Positions 17,809 through 26,107 of a stretch of DNA of 57,637 bases are shown here, one piece after another. The notes under the pieces are model-generated. The model saw only the letters and a list, made by a program, of their open reading frames with translations, searched no databases and was not told the DNA's origin. The stretch covers positions 1-57,637 of the forward strand of contig NZ_BDAY01000080.1 of the NCBI RefSeq assembly GCF_001612685.1, written 5' to 3'. How positions within the stretch are numbered: position 1 is the stretch's first letter; each line of letters opens with the position of its first letter. The DNA comes from Nocardia altamirensis NBRC 108246 (lineage in GTDB: Bacteria > Actinomycetota > Actinomycetes > Mycobacteriales > Mycobacteriaceae). The position numbers were made by a program, and so were the translations under genes.

Positions 17809-18726
17809 ATGTTCAATGCCTTGCTCGCCTTGGATTTTCTCGGTGGTCGTATCGAGCGGATCGATCTGGCCGATGGCGCGGTCACCACGATCGTGTCCGA
17901 CACCGGGCCCGCGCCCGACGGTGTCGGGTACGACGCGGCCACCGATCGCATCTATTGGACCACCATGGGTCGGCCCGAGAAGGTCAGCGCACCAACCAGT
18001 CTCGGCGAAGACTACGACTTCTCGAAGCCGAACGGTTCGGTGCGTTCGGCCCGGCTGGACGGCTCCGACATCCGGGTCATCGTGCCGTCCGACGGCACAA
18101 TGACCACCGGTAAGCAGCTGACCCTCGACTCGGCTGCCGGGTACGTGTACTTCGCCGATCGCGAAGGCAGCCGGGTTAGCCGAGTCGGTATGGACGGTGC
18201 AGGCAAGGTCGACCTCGTCGTGAACCTGCCCACCGACGATCCGGGCAACAACTGTGTCGGTGTGGCCGTCGACTCGGCGAACGGGCACCTGTACTGGACG
18301 CAGAAAGGCCGCGCCAAATCCGGCGAGGGCCGAATTCTGGGGGCTGGACTGGCGATTCCGACCGACCGAACCGCCGAGCACCGCACTGATATCGAGACAT
18401 TGTGGCGCCGGCTGCCCGAGCCGATCGATCTGGAGATCGATCCGATCGCCGGGTACCTGTACTGGACCGACCGCGGTGCACCCCCGAACGGCAATACGCT
18501 CAATCGCGCGCCACTGCCCAAACCGGGTGACCATGGGCTACAACCCGAGATCCTCGCCGACGGGTTCGCGGAAGCCATCGGCCTAACCGTCGATTTCGAC
18601 GCGCGTATCGCCTATGTCGCGGATCTTGGCGGCACCATCCGAGCGGTCGCGCTCGACGGTTCCGGCTCCGATCGTGTTCTCGTGCACAGAGATAAGCGTC
18701 CGTTCACCGGCATCACCGGAGTCTGA
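17809..18726 (+). CDS. YWTD/NHL-type beta-propeller protein
   Basis: A 305-residue protein of repeated blades with YWTT, LYWTQ and LYWTD (for example at IYWTTMG, GHLYWTQKGR, GYLYWTDRG), the YWTD signature of LDL-receptor-type six-bladed propellers. There is no signal peptide, so it is cytoplasmic. GAGGAG lies upstream of the start. It closes the acyl-CoA operon 23 bases after the dehydrogenase. Relatives are sometimes lactonases (SMP-30-like), so lactone hydrolysis within the pathway is possible but unproven. Confidence 0.8.
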   Translation: MFNALLALDFLGGRIERIDLADGAVTTIVSDTGPAPDGVGYDAATDRIYWTTMGRPEKVSAPTSLGEDYDFSKPNGSVRSARLDGSDIRVIVPSDGTMTTGKQLTLDSAAGYVYFADREGSRVSRVGMDGAGKVDLVVNLPTDDPGNNCVGVAVDSANGHLYWTQKGRAKSGEGRILGAGLAIPTDRTAEHRTDIETLWRRLPEPIDLEIDPIAGYLYWTDRGAPPNGNTLNRAPLPKPGDHGLQPEILADGFAEAIGLTVDFDARIAYVADLGGTIRAVALDGSGSDRVLVHRDKRPFTGITGV

Positions 18727-18771
18727 GCCGCCGAATTCGGTTTTGCGACAGTGCCATTCGCAGTTCTGCCG

Positions 18772-19347
18772 TCAGTTGTGCACCGTGTGCTCGCCGACAA
18801 TTCCGAGCAGGGCGTGCCTGGCCGTGGCGTCGACCGCATCGGGGCTGTCCAGGTAGCCGGCCATCAGGATGCCGTCCCGCAAGTACACCAGTTGGCGTGC
18901 AGTCGATTCCGGTTCGGGATGGTCGAGCGCGGCGAGTAGTTCGGAAAGGGTGGTGCGCAGCCAGGTGCGGTGCGCGGTGACGGCCTGCCGCACCGGGTGC
19001 GTGCGATCGGGGTATTCGCTGGCGGCATTGATAAAGGGACAGCCGCGGAAGCCGGGGCCGCACGAGTATGCGGCGATCGCGGCGAAGAGGGCGGGCAGCG
19101 CCTGCTGCGGTTCGAGGCCTGCGGTTGCGCCGAGGAGCGCGGCCCGGGTGGTCGTGTCTTTGTGCTCCAGATAGGCGACCACCAAGTCGTCCTTGGATCG
19201 GTAGTGCCGGTAGAAGGTGGCCTTGGTGACGCCGGCCTCGGCGATGAGTCGTTCCACGCCGACGGCGTGAATCCCTTCGGCATAGAAGAGCTGAACTGCC
19301 GCGTCCAGTAGCCGTTGAGCTGGGGGAATGCCTTTTTCGGACACCAT
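18772..19347 (-). CDS. TetR family repressor
   Basis: A 191-residue TetR protein. The N-terminal HTH spans RLLDAAVQLFYAEGIHAVGV through TKATFYRHYRSKDDL, and the helical ligand-binding domain includes CGPGFRGCPFINA. It is divergent from a secreted hydrolase gene, and three copies of a GACCGGTC-centred palindrome lie between them. A TACTCT hexamer ending 7 bases before the ATG and no evident ribosome-binding site suggest a leaderless transcript. The first operator copy overlaps that -10, which implies autorepression. Confidence 0.88.
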   Translation of the reverse strand: MVSEKGIPPAQRLLDAAVQLFYAEGIHAVGVERLIAEAGVTKATFYRHYRSKDDLVVAYLEHKDTTTRAALLGATAGLEPQQALPALFAAIAAYSCGPGFRGCPFINAASEYPDRTHPVRQAVTAHRTWLRTTLSELLAALDHPEPESTARQLVYLRDGILMAGYLDSPDAVDATARHALLGIVGEHTVHN

Positions 19348-19358
19348 GGCGGTCAGAG

Positions 19359-19466
19359 TATCAGACCGGTCTTTCTACTACTCGGAGCCGAGATTGCCGC
19401 TCCATTTGACAGAGAACGACCGGTCTGTCTACTGTTCCTCTCGCAAGTGGAGATACCGGTCGTTCT
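19359..19466. promoter_or_regulatory. Three TetR operators and the promoter of the secreted hydrolase
   Basis: Three 18-bp sites centred on ACCGGT lie at 19359-19376, 19413-19430 and 19449-19466. The inferred consensus is AGAACGACCGGTCGTTCT; the second site matches 16 of 18 positions. Their centres are 54 and 36 bases apart. Site 2 fills the spacer between TTGACA (19406-19411) and TACTGT (19430-19435), an 18-bp spacing on the plus strand. Site 1 covers the TetR gene's own -10. Positions are read directly; repression is inferred. Confidence 0.75.
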
Positions 19467-19486
19467 ACCAGTGAGGAAGATTCATC

Positions 19487-20317
19487 ATGAACAGCGCCAA
19501 CTCGTCCAGCACGTTCCGTCGCCGCATCGGTTTCGCCGCCGCGACGGCCGTGGCCGCAGCCGTGGTCGCCGCAACGCCCGGCACGGCCGCGGCTCAGCCG
19601 GCCACCGGATCGGCCGGGGGACAGAAGCCGACCGTGGTGTTGGTGCACGGCGCTTTCGCTGATTCCAGCAGTTGGAACGGCGCGATCGGTGATCTGTCCA
19701 GGGACGGCTACCGGGTCATCGCCGCCGCAAACCCGTTGCGCGGCCTCGACAGTGACGCCGACTATGTCGCCAGCATCGTCAAAGACATCGCCGGTCCCGT
19801 CGTGTTGGTCGGCCACTCCTACGGTGGATCGATCATCAGCAAGGCCGCCCGCGAGGCCGGAAATGTCAAGAGCCTGGTCTACATTGCCGCCTCCGCGCCG
19901 GACGAGGGGGAGAACACCCTCACCGCGGGCGGCCCGGATCTGCCGCACACCGAGGTCGGCAAGGCGCTGTGCCCCCACCCCATCCCGGATGGCGTCGATC
20001 TCTACCTCGATCACGGTAAGTTCCACGACACCTTTGCCCAGGACGTGCCCGCCGAACAGGCCGCAGTGATGGCTGCCACCCAACGGCCGGTCAAGGCAGG
20101 CGCTTTCGAGGGCGTCTTCACCGGTCAGCCCGCGTGGAAGTCGCTGCCCTCGTACTACCTGGTCTCCGGCGCTGATCACGTCATCCACCCCGACGCGCAG
20201 CGCGCCATGGCCAAGCGCATCGGCGCCAAGAAGGTCGTCGAGGTCGACAGCTCGCACGCCGTCGCGGTGTCGCATCCCCACGAGACCGCCGATCTGATTC
20301 GCGCTGCCGCCCAGTAA
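19487..20317 (+). CDS. Exported alpha/beta hydrolase, TetR-controlled
   Basis: A 276-residue alpha/beta hydrolase with an N-terminal export signal (RRR at 11-13, then a long Ala-rich hydrophobic run to about residue 36). The twin-arginine-like start suggests Tat export, but no strict motif is present. Catalytic features are VLVHGAF (oxyanion region), GHSYGG with Ser111, SGADHVIHP (Asp) and SSHAVAVSHP (His). It belongs to the EstC-like/salicylate-esterase-like group. A close paralogue without the signal lies at 37363-38082. GAGGAAG precedes the start. Confidence 0.88.
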   Translation: MNSANSSSTFRRRIGFAAATAVAAAVVAATPGTAAAQPATGSAGGQKPTVVLVHGAFADSSSWNGAIGDLSRDGYRVIAAANPLRGLDSDADYVASIVKDIAGPVVLVGHSYGGSIISKAAREAGNVKSLVYIAASAPDEGENTLTAGGPDLPHTEVGKALCPHPIPDGVDLYLDHGKFHDTFAQDVPAEQAAVMAATQRPVKAGAFEGVFTGQPAWKSLPSYYLVSGADHVIHPDAQRAMAKRIGAKKVVEVDSSHAVAVSHPHETADLIRAAAQ

Positions 20318-20392
20318 GACCCGCTGAAGTGGCGAGAGGCGGTGTCGATCCGCCGATGCAGCAGTGAACGTCGGTGCAGGCCATGAAGAAGT

Positions 20393-20421
20393 CGAGGCCC
20401 GTTGCAATGCAACGGGCCTCG
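20393..20421. terminator. Bidirectional hairpin terminator
   Basis: CGAGGCCCGTTGCA and TGCAACGGGCCTCG form a perfect 14-bp inverted repeat around a single base, so the practical stem is about 11 bp with a 7-nt loop. It lies between two convergent genes (hydrolase ending 20317, membrane protein ending 20497), as expected for a shared terminator. Confidence 0.7.
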
Positions 20422-20496
20422 GCCTGGCGGTAGGGCTCGGTCGGTTGGGGGATGGCGCTCGTTTATCCAGCAGGGCCGTGTGTTTCGGGCCGATGA

Positions 20497-21111
20497 TCAG
20501 GCAACCGCGAGGCGGCGGCGTTCGAGCACGGAGGCGACGAGGTAGCCGCCGCCGCCTGCGATGGCGAGCACCCAGAAGAGTCCGGTGGCGCCGAAAAACA
20601 GTGCGGCAGTGGAGGTCAGCGCGAGCCAGGTGCCGAGGGCGTAGTGCAGGACGTTGCGGCGCACGGCACCTTCGCCGAGGTAGAGCAGGCCGACAATGAG
20701 GCCGGAGCCGACGGGCCACAGCATGGTCTGCAGGTCGGGGTGCTCCACCACGGCGGCAAGGCCGGTGATGGCGAGGAAGAGGGCGACAAAGGCGCTGGCC
20801 CAAGAGAATCCGAGCAGTTTGCCGGAAAGAATATCGGCCGTGCTCGCGCCGCGCTGCGCACGATTGGCGGCGCGAATGCTGTAACCGATGCCAACGGCGA
20901 GCCCGCCGCCGAGCAGGGCGAGTGGCAGCCAGCCGGGCAGGGACACGAACGGATCGTCGCCCTTGGAAAGGGCCGCGGCACCATGTCCGAGCAGGTAGGC
21001 GGCTCCGAAGCTGACGTAGGTAGCGAGATTGTCGACTTCCCCGACCCGAGTCGTCGTGAGCTCCCGCGGGTGACCGGCAACGGTGGCGTGGGCGGTGAGG
21101 GTGGTGTTCAT
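20497..21111 (-). CDS. Multi-pass membrane protein of unknown function
   Basis: A 204-residue protein with about five to six hydrophobic segments, including LPLALLGGGLAVGIGYSI, FVALFLAITGLAAVV, GLIVGLLYLGEG and LFWVLAIAGGGGYLVASVL. The N-terminus is cytosolic-looking and the C-terminus is basic (ERRRLAVA). I recognise no transporter motif. It is divergent from a TetR gene with an inverted repeat between them, so it is probably the target of that repressor. The function is unknown. Confidence 0.75.
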   Translation of the reverse strand: MNTTLTAHATVAGHPRELTTTRVGEVDNLATYVSFGAAYLLGHGAAALSKGDDPFVSLPGWLPLALLGGGLAVGIGYSIRAANRAQRGASTADILSGKLLGFSWASAFVALFLAITGLAAVVEHPDLQTMLWPVGSGLIVGLLYLGEGAVRRNVLHYALGTWLALTSTAALFFGATGLFWVLAIAGGGGYLVASVLERRRLAVA

Positions 21112-21145
21112 GGTGGACTCCGAATCCGATCGCGTTTGGTTACGG

Positions 21146-21173
21146 TCGTAAGGCTACGCATGTAACCTTACGA
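21146..21173. promoter_or_regulatory. Inverted repeat TCGTAAGG-N12-CCTTACGA (probable TetR operator)
   Basis: Perfect 8-bp arms lie in the 108-bp gap between the membrane protein and the divergent TetR gene. A second nested pair, GGTTAC/GTAACC, overlaps it. The position between divergent starts strongly suggests control of both genes. Confidence 0.6.
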
Positions 21174-21219
21174 AGCGCAAGGGCTGACGCCAATAAGCTT
21201 TCATGTGTATGCTAACGGC

Positions 21220-21864
21220 ATGGCAACCACTGTGACCGGCGCGGACGCCCCGACCAGGGCCCGCAACCGCCGCGGCGAGGGCGCGCGGTTGCGCGACGAG
21301 ATCGTGCAGGCGGCCGTCGAGCTACTCGATGAACACGGGGATGAAAGCGCGATCACGTTGCGGTCGGTCGCCCGCCGCGTCGGGATCGCCGCCCCCTCGA
21401 TCTACCGCCACTTTCCCGACCAGCCGACCATCATGCTCGCCCTCGTCCAGCAGGCTTTCGCCGAGCTGGAGCAGCGGCTGCGCGCGGCGGGGGACGATGC
21501 CGGCGAGGATCCGCGGCAGCGGCTGTTCGCCGTCTGTCACGCGTATCTGGACTTCGCGCAACAACATCCGCAGCGCTACCGCACCATGTTCGGCGGTGTC
21601 TGGATGCCGGCCCTCGGCGAAAGTGCCGTGACAGCAGCCGATATGCACCTACTCGGCCAGGAGAGCCTGCGGCTGCTCGGTGATCTCCTCGACGCCTGCG
21701 TCGCCGCCGGTCATGCCACGAGCACCGACGTGTCCGCCGACGCCGTCGGCCTGTGGCTCGGCCTGCACGGCCTCGCCCACCAGCGAGCATCGACCGTCGC
21801 CTTCCCCTGGCCCGCCGACATCGCGGACCGACTCATCACCACCCTGGCGCACCTGCACGACTGA
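21220..21864 (+). CDS. TetR family repressor
   Basis: A 214-residue TetR protein. The HTH runs from RDEIVQAAVELLDEHGDESA through IAAPSIYRHFPDQPTIMLAL. The C-terminal domain has the WHG-type TetR pattern (RYRTMFGGVWMPAL). The start is ATG at 21220; a GTG at 21205 in frame would add five residues. It is divergently transcribed from the membrane protein gene, which is its likely target. Confidence 0.88.
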   Translation: MATTVTGADAPTRARNRRGEGARLRDEIVQAAVELLDEHGDESAITLRSVARRVGIAAPSIYRHFPDQPTIMLALVQQAFAELEQRLRAAGDDAGEDPRQRLFAVCHAYLDFAQQHPQRYRTMFGGVWMPALGESAVTAADMHLLGQESLRLLGDLLDACVAAGHATSTDVSADAVGLWLGLHGLAHQRASTVAFPWPADIADRLITTLAHLHD

Positions 21865-21922
21865 CGCCGTTTCGCCCTACCGGCGCCAGTCGTGGTGCGG
21901 GCGATCGGCATTCGCACCTATG

Positions 21923-23479
21923 TCACTGTTCGATCTTTTTCGAACGCAGCTCGTGCCCTCGGTGCGACAAGCAACGACCGGTTTCGAGGTTCCAATCCCA
22001 TCCGTGCAGATTGCACGTGAGCTTGTTGCCCTCGATGACACCGAACCTGGAGAGATCTGCCTTGAGATGCGGGCAGCGGCGCTGGATTTCCCATCCGCCC
22101 AGTTCAACGGTCGAGCTGTCGTCGTGAGCTTCTGAATACCAGCCGTCCGCGTAGGCGATCCGCTCATCGGTGAGGCATTTGAAGAAGGTGTAGAGGAACT
22201 CGTTGAAGCCACCGATTCGACGAGCGCGGAAGCGAGTCGACAGGAAGATGGTGTTCACCCAATCCGGCTCGTCGTCGCGGAGTACGGTGCGGACGAGTTG
22301 TGTCGGTATCTCGAATTCGTACCGGAACTTTTCGTTCGGAACAGGCTCGCGCACAACGCGTTTAGGGAAGTCCAAGGCGATTTCTTCGGCGTCGAGGCGG
22401 AGCATGACCGGGTAGCCGATGCCATCACAGATCAGATCCGACTGCGCCATGAGTGGCTCGAGCTTTGCTCGGACGGTGTCCAGGAGCGCCGGTCCTTCAG
22501 CAGGCGCCCACTCGGCCTTCATCGCCGAGATCGTGGCTGCCTGCCGTCGCGCGTACGCCGCTATGTAGGCGTCCTTGCCGTCGGTGAATATCGCCTCCAC
22601 CTCGTCGTCGGCGATCGGATGCCGCAGCGACTCCAGCGTGGCGCCCGACAGAGTCGCGGTCGAACCGGGGATCATCAGCAATCCGTTATCCATGCCGTGC
22701 CGACGCATCTGATCGAGAAAGACGAGCTGATCCGGGAATATGTTCGCCGGGTCACCGTACACATCGTTGAGATGCCGCAACTCGTCGTCGAGAAAGCATG
22801 GTGGTCCGGCAGAGGGGATCACCCAGGACGCACCGACCTGGCTGATGTATTGCCGACAGCGGTCCATGCCACGCTGGCGCTTCTGCGTGGCGAAGGTGGT
22901 CTTGGCCCGCTCAGGCATGTCGTACACCATCGGGTACCAGAGCGCGCCCGAGTACTGCAGCATATGGACATCGACATGGCCGAACTCACGCTCGAGCATG
23001 TCGAGGTCCACCGGGCGCGCATCATTCATGTTGAAAACCACAGTCTCGCCGTCGGATACGACGAGTCCGGAGTCTCCGATCGGTCCGTCGGCAGGCGCGC
23101 GGAGCGCGATGATCATTATGTCGACCTCGCCATCCGGACCGGACAGTCGGTGCTTCGCGCAATTGTCGGTCTCCAGGAATTTGTGGAAACCGAGTTTATC
23201 CAGCTCGCGCTGAAGGTCGGGAACCGGGTAGTCGGGGAGTAGGACAGTCGCGTCCTTGTTCACATGCTCGGACAGGTTCTTCGGATCGAAATGGTCCTTG
23301 TGCAGATGGGAGACGTAAAGATAGTCGCAGTTGCCGAGATCGGCCCAGTCGAGTGTCGAATTATCGGGAAATGGGAACCATGCGGCGAAATAGGCAGGAT
23401 TGACCCATGGGTCGCAAAGAATGGTGCCAGCCTTTGTTTTGATATGAAAGCCGGCGTGCCCGATACTTGTGATCTCCAC
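21923..23479 (-). CDS. MBL-fold metallo-hydrolase with C-terminal Rieske [2Fe-2S] domain (Rv3818-like)
   Basis: A 518-residue two-domain protein. The N-terminal metallo-beta-lactamase domain has SHLHKDHFD (His58, His60, Asp62, His63). The C-terminal Rieske cluster is CPH (469-471) and CNLH (489-492), a CxH-x17-CxxH pattern. The domain order is the reverse of CMP-Neu5Ac hydroxylase, where Rieske is N-terminal. The architecture and length match, from memory, mycobacterial Rv3818, whose function is not established. I chose GTG 23479, ten bases after AAAGGA, giving VEITSIGHAGF as the first strand. The ATG at 23605 would add 42 residues not typical of the fold. The Rieske centre suggests electron transfer coupled to the MBL site. 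Confidence 0.82.
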   Translation of the reverse strand: MEITSIGHAGFHIKTKAGTILCDPWVNPAYFAAWFPFPDNSTLDWADLGNCDYLYVSHLHKDHFDPKNLSEHVNKDATVLLPDYPVPDLQRELDKLGFHKFLETDNCAKHRLSGPDGEVDIMIIALRAPADGPIGDSGLVVSDGETVVFNMNDARPVDLDMLEREFGHVDVHMLQYSGALWYPMVYDMPERAKTTFATQKRQRGMDRCRQYISQVGASWVIPSAGPPCFLDDELRHLNDVYGDPANIFPDQLVFLDQMRRHGMDNGLLMIPGSTATLSGATLESLRHPIADDEVEAIFTDGKDAYIAAYARRQAATISAMKAEWAPAEGPALLDTVRAKLEPLMAQSDLICDGIGYPVMLRLDAEEIALDFPKRVVREPVPNEKFRYEFEIPTQLVRTVLRDDEPDWVNTIFLSTRFRARRIGGFNEFLYTFFKCLTDERIAYADGWYSEAHDDSSTVELGGWEIQRRCPHLKADLSRFGVIEGNKLTCNLHGWDWNLETGRCLSHRGHELRSKKIEQ

Positions 23480-23749
23480 GGGGTCAATGTCCTTTCGATA
23501 GAGACGCTCACAGTGCCACTTGGTGCGGCTCATCGCTCGAACCATGACGGCACTCTGCCAGCGTACGGCGCTGGCCAGCATCCTGGCATACGGGCGGTTG
23601 ATCAAGAGCCGTTGGTCGCTGCGGCGAGGTAAATCTGTATACCAAGCGTACGACTGGTTCCTCTGCTCGATTTGTGCGTAATCCGGTCTGCCTGGTTCGA
23701 TTGCGTTACAGTTCCGATGCGTCCCTCTCGAATCGGCCAGGAGACCAAC

Positions 23750-24097
23750 GTGACGGCACCGATCGGCGGCGAGATCGAAAACGATCCGGTTGGTTTTGTT
23801 TTACACAACGCGAACCTCCCGAGCGACGACAAGACAGCCCTCGTGGCCGATGAAGCGCTAGGTGATGCGCTGATTTGGTTCGGTCAAGAATATTTAGCGG
23901 CGACGAAGAGCGAGTGGGACGTCGCGCTTTTCTTCGAGGTTTACGGTGTTCCACCGAATCCTGTGCGTGGCTGGTCGCGGAAAATCATCAGTGGTCTTGC
24001 TTCGAGATCGGACATTTCGGCGACGGATCGCATCGGAATCCTGCAAAAGGCCTGCACGCAAGCGGTGCAGCGGTTGCAGGCCCCGCCAGAGCACTGA
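23750..24097 (+). CDS. Small hypothetical protein upstream of murB
   Basis: A 115-residue acidic soluble protein that I do not recognise; it contains VADEALGDALIWFGQEYLAA and a helical C-terminus. GTG 23750 is chosen because AGGAG lies six bases upstream; GTG 23672 would add 26 residues without such a site. The gene is AT-richer than the downstream murB. It ends 9 bases before the murB start and is probably co-transcribed with it. Confidence 0.6.
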   Translation: MTAPIGGEIENDPVGFVLHNANLPSDDKTALVADEALGDALIWFGQEYLAATKSEWDVALFFEVYGVPPNPVRGWSRKIISGLASRSDISATDRIGILQKACTQAVQRLQAPPEH

Positions 24098-24106
24098 CCG
24101 GCTTCG

Positions 24107-25171
24107 ATGACCGTCGACTTTGGCGGCGCGATCGAGGCGGTAGCGTGTGCGACCGTGGCAACGATGATTGCGGACCTCACCACCATGCGGCTCGGCGGTC
24201 CCGCTGCGGAATTCGCGAAGGCGGCGAGTACGGATGAGTTGATCACGGCGATCCGCGACGCGGATGCCGCTGGGCAGCCGGTACTCGTGGTGGGCGGCGG
24301 ATCGAATCTGGTGGTCGGTGACGATGGTTTCGACGGACTCGTGGTTCAAGTGGCGACTCCCGGCCTGCGTATCGATGGTGATCACGTCGTTGCCGACGCC
24401 GGTGTCGAATGGGATGACCTGGTTGTCGCCACACTGGACGCCGGGCTGGCGGGGTTGGAGCCACTGTCCGGAATTCCGGGCTCGGTGGGCGGGACACCAG
24501 TCCAGAATGTCGGTGCCTACGGCACTCTCACGTCGGACTTCCTCGAGACGGTCTCGGTGTACGACCGTGTCAGCGGCGCCGTCGAAGTCTGGGGCCCGGA
24601 TCGCTGCGGGTTCGGCAGCCATCGTCAATCGACGTTCAAACACACCCGCCGCTATGTTGTCCTCAGCGTGTCCTTCCGGCTGGCCGAAGGGCATTCGAGC
24701 CTGCCGATCGCCTACGACGCGTTGGCTCAGCGCCTCGGTGTAGCAGCGAACAGCACCGCGAAGACATCGGACGTGCGGGCCGCAGTATTGGCACTGCGTG
24801 GTGAGCGCGGGATGCTGTTGGACGAGGCCGACCATGACACCTGGAGCGTCGGCTCATTTTTCATCAACCCCGTGTTGTCCGAGGTGCCAGCACAAGCAGC
24901 CGCGTGCCCGCAATATCCTGACCCCAACGGCGTGAAGCTGTCGGCGGCGTGGCTGATTCACCGGGCCGGCTTCGCACCCGGCTACGGCCGCGATCGAGAT
25001 AACGGAACAGTGGCTTTGTCTTCGAAGCATGCACTAGCGGTGACCAACCGGGGCGGTGCGACGACGGCCGATGTCATGCGGTTTGCCGCCCATATTCGAG
25101 ACGGGGTCGAAGCGGCGTTCGGTGTGCGACTCGGACCGGAGTGCGATCTGGTCAATTGCGCATTCGGCTGA
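24107..25171 (+). CDS. murB: UDP-N-acetylenolpyruvoylglucosamine reductase
   Basis: A 354-residue MurB, which reduces UDP-GlcNAc-enolpyruvate to UDP-MurNAc in peptidoglycan synthesis. Visible family features are MRLGGPAAEF, the FAD-binding VVGGGSNLVVGDDG, GIPGSVGGTPVQNVGAYG, and the catalytic-serine segment SVGSFFINPVLS. HALAVTNRGGATTADV closes the protein. ATG 24107 may be too early; ATG 24164 gives a more usual N-terminus (MIADLTTMRLGG). It sits away from other wall-synthesis genes. I cannot tell whether it is the only copy in the genome. Confidence 0.9.
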   Translation: MTVDFGGAIEAVACATVATMIADLTTMRLGGPAAEFAKAASTDELITAIRDADAAGQPVLVVGGGSNLVVGDDGFDGLVVQVATPGLRIDGDHVVADAGVEWDDLVVATLDAGLAGLEPLSGIPGSVGGTPVQNVGAYGTLTSDFLETVSVYDRVSGAVEVWGPDRCGFGSHRQSTFKHTRRYVVLSVSFRLAEGHSSLPIAYDALAQRLGVAANSTAKTSDVRAAVLALRGERGMLLDEADHDTWSVGSFFINPVLSEVPAQAAACPQYPDPNGVKLSAAWLIHRAGFAPGYGRDRDNGTVALSSKHALAVTNRGGATTADVMRFAAHIRDGVEAAFGVRLGPECDLVNCAFG

Positions 25172-25195
25172 CCATTATCGAGCTATTGTCGCGAG

Positions 25196-26107
25196 GTGCA
25201 AGAAACACCTGAAAACAACAAACCAACCATTTCGCAGGTTCCTATCGATATCGCAGAAATCGGCCGACGGCTGAACGCGGCGCTGCCCGATATGGCGGCC
25301 CGCTGGATCGTTGATAATGCGGACATGTCGCTCCCCGAGAGCCAATCCTTCGCGAAGGCGCCAGACAACCCAGAAGAGCATTCTCCGCAATGGCATCAGT
25401 ACGGAATAATCACGCACTCGGTAGAATTCGCCAACGATCTCTCGACGGTCGTGCCGGAGCATCTGGAGCGTTGGGGGTTGCGCGATTCGGTCCGAGCGGC
25501 GCTGTCAGTCGAAATAGATGCGGTCGCCAAGGAGCAACTACTGCAGATTGTGGCGCTGGCCCACGATGTCGGCAAATTCTTCACCAGAAAGCCGGTCCGC
25601 GGCGAGATGGGGCAGACTTTCAGCTTTCCGCATCATGAGAAGTACTCCGGCATCGTCATTCGTGGTGACATGCGACACTCCCTCACGCAATGGGGGTTGA
25701 CCGATGCGCAGATCGAGTACGTTGCCGCCTGCGCCGAACTGCATTTCGAACTCGGCAAAGTCAGGCGAGTGGCAAAGAAGACGCTCGGCTACAATCTCGC
25801 CTTCACGGAGTCGGCAGAGTTCACCGTCGCCGTGCAGGAGATCATGGCGGCTCATCCCGACTATGCGCTGGAGGTGGGTCTGCAATTCATTGCGGACAGC
25901 TCGAGCAAGACTACCGTCGCCGCCACCGGGGACACCGATGCCGCGATAGCCGCGCAACGTCCGGTGTTGGAAGCCGAGATCGCAGGCAAAGGGCTCTCGC
26001 CGAGCCTGATCAATCAGGCGCTACAGCAACCTGTCAACTTGACGGTTGCTAGAGGCTATCTGCGCCACTGGGCCGATCGGTTCGCTCAGGATCAGGACGG
26101 GCGCTGA
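25196..26107 (+). CDS. HD-domain protein (putative phosphohydrolase)
   Basis: A 303-residue protein with an HD-type metal site: His74 (YGIITHSVEF), His123-Asp124 (IVALAHDVGKFF) and further histidines at 146-147 (FPHHEKYSG). HD proteins hydrolyse nucleotides or cyclic nucleotides; the closest class here is unclear. The start is GTG at 25196, 24 bases after murB, with no strong ribosome-binding site. It overlaps the convergent MFS gene by 59 bases at its 3' end. The HD residues are visible; the substrate is not inferable. Confidence 0.7.
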   Translation: MQETPENNKPTISQVPIDIAEIGRRLNAALPDMAARWIVDNADMSLPESQSFAKAPDNPEEHSPQWHQYGIITHSVEFANDLSTVVPEHLERWGLRDSVRAALSVEIDAVAKEQLLQIVALAHDVGKFFTRKPVRGEMGQTFSFPHHEKYSGIVIRGDMRHSLTQWGLTDAQIEYVAACAELHFELGKVRRVAKKTLGYNLAFTESAEFTVAVQEIMAAHPDYALEVGLQFIADSSSKTTVAATGDTDAAIAAQRPVLEAEIAGKGLSPSLINQALQQPVNLTVARGYLRHWADRFAQDQDGR

